Positions 51,724 to 54,555 of a stretch of 54,555 nucleotides of DNA are shown in pieces. The position numbers and the translations under genes were made by a program. This stretch comes from CAZHJK01 sp964533275 (GTDB taxonomy: Bacteria > Bacillota > Clostridia > Eubacteriales > Garciellaceae), in the NCBI GenBank assembly GCA_964533275.1, contig CAZHJK010000018.1:1-54555 (forward strand). Reading direction: 5' to 3'. Positions within the stretch are counted from its first letter, which is position 1, and each line of letters starts with the position of its first letter. Below the pieces are notes generated by a model. It saw only the letters and a program-made list of their open reading frames with translations. It searched no databases and was not told the origin of the DNA.

Positions 51724-52143
51724 TTATAATCTCATATATGCCTTTGCAATTCCTATATAGTATTCTGATTCCCTTCGAATATGATTAATAACCACAATAG
51801 CTGTTAGATTATCTTCAAGTGCCGAACTATTACTAATCATATCACCTAAAAACTTTACAAAAATCTGACTTTGACATATGGTAACCTTTATTAAAGCATT
51901 TATTTTCTCTTCCAAGCATGGATCTATATTTGGATTGCTAATTATATTTTCAATATATTGTGTTATGGTAGCTTCGGTGGAATTGAATACCTCCATGCTT
52001 TCCTCTAATTTATCTACATAATGTTGTTCCAAATCTGGAACCAATTCACGAATTACCACAGTATGCTCTGCTTCTTGTCTTTTCCAAAATTCAGCCTCTT
52101 CTAAAATTCTAAGAATATTTTTATCTCCATAACAAAATCTCAT
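51724..52143 (-). CDS. DUF2935-like helical protein
   Basis: 139 residues, mainly helical, matching the DUF2935 pattern: AEFWKRQEAEHTVVIRELVP near the N-terminus and VINHIRRESEYYIGI near the C-terminus. The conserved His and Glu pairs suggest a hemerythrin- or ferritin-like metal site. Family members usually contain two such domains (about 270 residues); this is a single-domain, half-length form. Function is unknown. The start ATG has GGAGG upstream on the minus strand. Confidence 0.75.
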   Translation of the reverse strand: MRFCYGDKNILRILEEAEFWKRQEAEHTVVIRELVPDLEQHYVDKLEESMEVFNSTEATITQYIENIISNPNIDPCLEEKINALIKVTICQSQIFVKFLGDMISNSSALEDNLTAIVVINHIRRESEYYIGIAKAYMRL

Positions 52144-52191
52144 GATTAAATCCTCCCTTCCTTCACTTTATTATATGGGGGGGCATTTTTT

Positions 52192-52220
52192 TTGACACAA
52201 ATTGCCATTGAATATATACT
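52192..52220 (+). promoter_or_regulatory. promoter of the aro genes
   Basis: TTGACA, a 17-base spacer and TATACT. A leader of about 110 bases then runs to the aroF start; no attenuator stem with a T run is clear in it. Confidence 0.8.
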
Positions 52221-52335
52221 GTAAAGGTAAAGTTTATAAGTTGTTTAATTGGATATTATATTAAATAATTGTCAGGAAAGAATAGTTAGTGAATTTTAAT
52301 TTAGTCTCACTATAAAAGAATAGGTAGGTAATCTT

Positions 52336-53349
52336 ATGATTATTATAATGCAACCAAATGTACCGGAGATAGAGATAAAAAAAATAAAGGATAAGTTGAT
52401 TAAACTGGGCTGTGAGGTTAATGAATACCAAAGTCAAAACTATAGAATACTTGGTTTATTAGGAGATACCAGCAAGATTGATCCTGGCTTAATAAAAAGC
52501 AATAGAAATGTGGATAAGATAATATTTGTGAATGAGCCCTATAAAAAGGTTAATAGACTTTTTCATCCAGAGGATACTATTATTAAATTATTGGACAAGA
52601 CTATAGGTGGCGACCATGTAGCCATAATAGCCGGTCCCTGCTCTGTGGAAAGTGAAGAACAAATTATTGATATTGCAAAACAGGTGAAAAAATCCGGGGC
52701 AAGCTTTTTAAGAGGAGGAGCCTTTAAGCCAAGAACCTCACCCTATAGTTTTCAAGGAATGGGAAATGATGCACTGAATTATTTAAAAAGTGCAAGAGAG
52801 ATAACAGGACTTCCCATAGTAAGTGAATTATTGTCCATTAATATGTTGGATAAGTTTATAGAAGATGTAGATATCATTCAAATCGGAGCAAGAAACATGC
52901 AAAACTATGACTTACTTAAGGAGTTAGGAAGGATAGACAAGCCTATTTTACTTAAGAGGGGACTCTCGGCCACCATAGAGGAGCTGCTTATGGCAGCAGA
53001 ATATATAATGGCAGGTGGAAATGAAAGAATCATTCTATGTGAGAGAGGAATAAGAACCTTTGAAACCTATACTAGAAACACCCTGGATTTAAGTGCAATA
53101 CCTATAATAAAAAAGAAAAGTCATTTGCCGATTATTGTAGACCCTAGTCATGCCACAGGATTATGGTGGTTAGTAGAACCTTTAGCTAAGGCAGCCATTG
53201 CGGTAGGGGCAGATGGAATAATGATTGAGGTACATAATGATCCTTCAAATGCACTATGTGATGGTAACCAATCCATAAAAACAGAAAGATTTGATACCCT
53301 AATGAATTCCCTTAGGGAAATAGCAAGGATTGAAAATAAGATATTATAG
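52336..53349 (+). CDS. aroF: 3-deoxy-7-phosphoheptulonate synthase (type I-beta with N-terminal regulatory domain)
   Basis: DAHP synthase joins phosphoenolpyruvate and erythrose 4-phosphate, the first step to aromatic amino acids. 337 residues. A small ferredoxin-like N-terminal domain (about 1-70, starting MIIIMQPNV) is followed by the barrel with IAGPCSVESEEQ (about 98-109), RGGAFKPRTSPYSFQG, LLKRGLSATIEE and VDPSHATG. The N-terminal domain matches the feedback-sensitive Thermotoga type. Start ATG 52336 with AGGTAGG upstream. aroB follows 32 bases later; both are under the promoter at 52192. Confidence 0.95.
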   Translation: MIIIMQPNVPEIEIKKIKDKLIKLGCEVNEYQSQNYRILGLLGDTSKIDPGLIKSNRNVDKIIFVNEPYKKVNRLFHPEDTIIKLLDKTIGGDHVAIIAGPCSVESEEQIIDIAKQVKKSGASFLRGGAFKPRTSPYSFQGMGNDALNYLKSAREITGLPIVSELLSINMLDKFIEDVDIIQIGARNMQNYDLLKELGRIDKPILLKRGLSATIEELLMAAEYIMAGGNERIILCERGIRTFETYTRNTLDLSAIPIIKKKSHLPIIVDPSHATGLWWLVEPLAKAAIAVGADGIMIEVHNDPSNALCDGNQSIKTERFDTLMNSLREIARIENKIL

Positions 53350-53381
53350 GGGCATCCTAAATTTTAGAGGAGAGAATAAAA

Positions 53382-54467
53382 TTGAAGGAAATAAGGGTAA
53401 AGCTTTCTAAGGATGAGTACAGCATTTTTATAGAAAGAGGACTAATAGAGAAAGTATCTTCCTATATAAAAGAAATAAATATGGGTAATAAAATAGCCAT
53501 AATAACCGATGATAATATAGAAAACATATATGGACATTCATTAAAGGACCAACTTAGGGATAATGGATTTATAGTAAAAATGATTGTGATAAAAGCTGGA
53601 GAGCAAAGCAAATCTTTGTCTATGCTGCAATATATTTATGAAGAATTATTGAGTTTTGAAATCACCAGGGGAGACCTTATCCTAGCCTTTGGAGGAGGAG
53701 TAGTAGGAGATGTAGGAGGCTTTGCAGCAGCTACATACTTAAGGGGAATACCCTTTGTTCAAATACCCACCACCCTTTTAGCGCAAATAGATAGTAGTGT
53801 AGGGGGAAAGGTAGCCGTAAATCTACCGGTTGGGAAAAATTTAGTGGGAAGCTTTTATCAACCTAAAGCAGTATTAATTGATCCGGATATATTATCAAGC
53901 CTAGATAAGAGAAATATGAATAATGGAATGGCAGAGGTAATTAAATATGCATGTATTGTAGATAAAAACCTCTTTAAAAAACTAATGGAACTTTCAAGGG
54001 AGGAATTATTAGCACAGATAGAGGATATTATCTATACCTGCTGTAGGATAAAGACAAAAATAGTTGAGCAGGATGAAAGGGATATGGGAGAAAGAATGCT
54101 ATTAAACTTTGGTCATACCCTAGGACACGCCATAGAGAATTATTTTAATACTGAAAAATATACCCATGGAGAAGCTGTGGCCATGGGGATGTATAATATT
54201 ACAAAAAAAAGTGAAGCCCTAGGAATCACAAAAAAAGGCACTGCTGAACAATTAGAAAAAATCCTTAAAAAATATCACCTACCCTATAAAATTCCAACCA
54301 TGGATACAAATAAAATAATAAGAACAATAGCCCTAGATAAGAAAAATAAAGGGGATTATATAGAACTCATATTATTAAGAAGAATAGGAGTATCAGAGCG
54401 ACTAAAATTTACTGTAGAGGAAATCGGGAGGGGACGGTTCTTTTTGTTCAATTCTTCTGATCTTTGA
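53382..54467 (+). CDS. aroB: 3-dehydroquinate synthase
   Basis: Converts DAHP to 3-dehydroquinate, using NAD+ and a metal. 361 residues. Motifs: GGGVVGDVGGFAAATYLRGI (about residues 102-121), PTTLLAQIDSSVGGKVAVNL (about 127-146), and metal ligands in GMAEVIKYA, NFGHTLGHAIE and YTHGEAVAMG. The start is TTG 53382 with AGAGGAGAG upstream. The last residues (GRGRFFLFNSSDL) are encoded by the left arm and loop of a GGGGACGG repeat, and the stop lies in its right arm. The native C-terminus has thus been replaced by repeat-derived codons. Confidence 0.95.
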   Translation: MKEIRVKLSKDEYSIFIERGLIEKVSSYIKEINMGNKIAIITDDNIENIYGHSLKDQLRDNGFIVKMIVIKAGEQSKSLSMLQYIYEELLSFEITRGDLILAFGGGVVGDVGGFAAATYLRGIPFVQIPTTLLAQIDSSVGGKVAVNLPVGKNLVGSFYQPKAVLIDPDILSSLDKRNMNNGMAEVIKYACIVDKNLFKKLMELSREELLAQIEDIIYTCCRIKTKIVEQDERDMGERMLLNFGHTLGHAIENYFNTEKYTHGEAVAMGMYNITKKSEALGITKKGTAEQLEKILKKYHLPYKIPTMDTNKIIRTIALDKKNKGDYIELILLRRIGVSERLKFTVEEIGRGRFFLFNSSDL

Positions 54468-54485
54468 ACAAAAAGAACCGTCCCC
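54430..54485. repeat. GGGGACGG repeat overlapping the end of aroB
   Basis: A 21-base perfect stem: GGGGACGGTTCTTTTTGTTC plus A, against its exact complement at 54465-54485, with a 14-base loop. The aroB stop TGA is the first triplet of the right arm. After it 70 bases of AT-rich DNA run to the window end with no gene. Confidence 0.9.
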
Positions 54486-54555
54486 GGTTTGTCCCTGGTT
54501 GGTAATGTCAAAAGTTCTATGAAAAAATAAAATCAAAAAAGTAGACCTAAATAAT

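Noticed and set aside
1..54555. tRNA, rRNA, CRISPR arrays, prophage or intact insertion sequences
   Set aside because: None seen. The repeats present are short hairpin families without regular spacers, and no transposase or integrase gene is in the window.

Overview
The window looks like a chromosomal segment of a low-GC, endospore-forming, anaerobic member of the Clostridia. It has SipL, SpoIIR, SleB/YpeB, a GerA-type germinant receptor and a YhcN/YlaJ lipoprotein. It also has a T-box leucine operon, a lysine 2,3-aminomutase and a pyrophosphate-type phosphofructokinase. TTG and GTG starts are frequent and Shine-Dalgarno sites are strong (GGAGG). An Alkaliphilus-like relative is my best guess, but no marker here fixes the genus. 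I see no tRNA, rRNA, CRISPR array, prophage or intact transposase.

Region by region. 0.2-3.7 kb: yabE-like 3D-domain protein, rnmV, ksgA (the classic Firmicutes order) and a RimK-like ATP-grasp ligase. 3.9-9.9 kb: a UPF0173 metallohydrolase, an HD-GYP phosphodiesterase, zwf, a cyclase-family hydrolase and an amidase. 10-12 kb: a coiled-coil microprotein and a LexA-controlled Y-family polymerase/YolD pair. 12-19 kb: a sporulation-flavoured stretch with an acidic protein of unknown family, YhcN, a SpoIID-amidase fusion, veg, carbamate kinase and sipL. 19-21 kb: ispE, a MobA-like nucleotidyltransferase and a small membrane protein. 21-28.4 kb: a germination block of gerKA-gerKB-gerKC, spoIIR and sleB-ypeB. 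28.5-34 kb: a lone glycine-betaine-type binding protein, ddl, an MBL hydrolase, a DUF1934 protein and argS. 34-39 kb: a T-box leader with specifier CUA (Leu) and leuACDB. 39-42 kb: kamA and a PPi-type pfk. 42-47.3 kb: an SDR, a 57-residue ORF, an iron-type alcohol dehydrogenase, a LiaF-like protein, a flavin-binding protein and a CNNM/CBS protein. 47.8-51.6 kb: an ECF sigma/membrane-regulator pair, an OPT transporter and a PqqD-like protein. 51.7-54.5 kb: a DUF2935 protein, aroF and aroB.

The ancestral backbone yabE-rnmV-ksgA ... veg ... sipL-ispE, known from Bacillus and C. difficile neighbourhoods, can be followed through the first 20 kb with blocks inserted between its members. Functionally, sipL, the SpoIID-like fusion, YhcN, spoIIR, gerK and sleB/ypeB cover spore-coat anchoring, sigma-E signalling and germination. 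The leu and aro blocks cover amino-acid biosynthesis.

The most striking non-genic feature is the density of short hairpin repeats of several families. They lie between genes, often touch stop codons, and in at least two cases (the end of aroB and the end of the MBL gene at 31.7 kb) supply the last codons or the stop. The most unusual gene is the SpoIID-amidase fusion. It has no signal peptide and carries Asp at two positions that are normally His and Glu. I found no clearly new multi-gene system. The fusion, the unknown acidic protein beside it, the attenuated leader of the CNNM gene and the repeat families are the best candidates for something undescribed.
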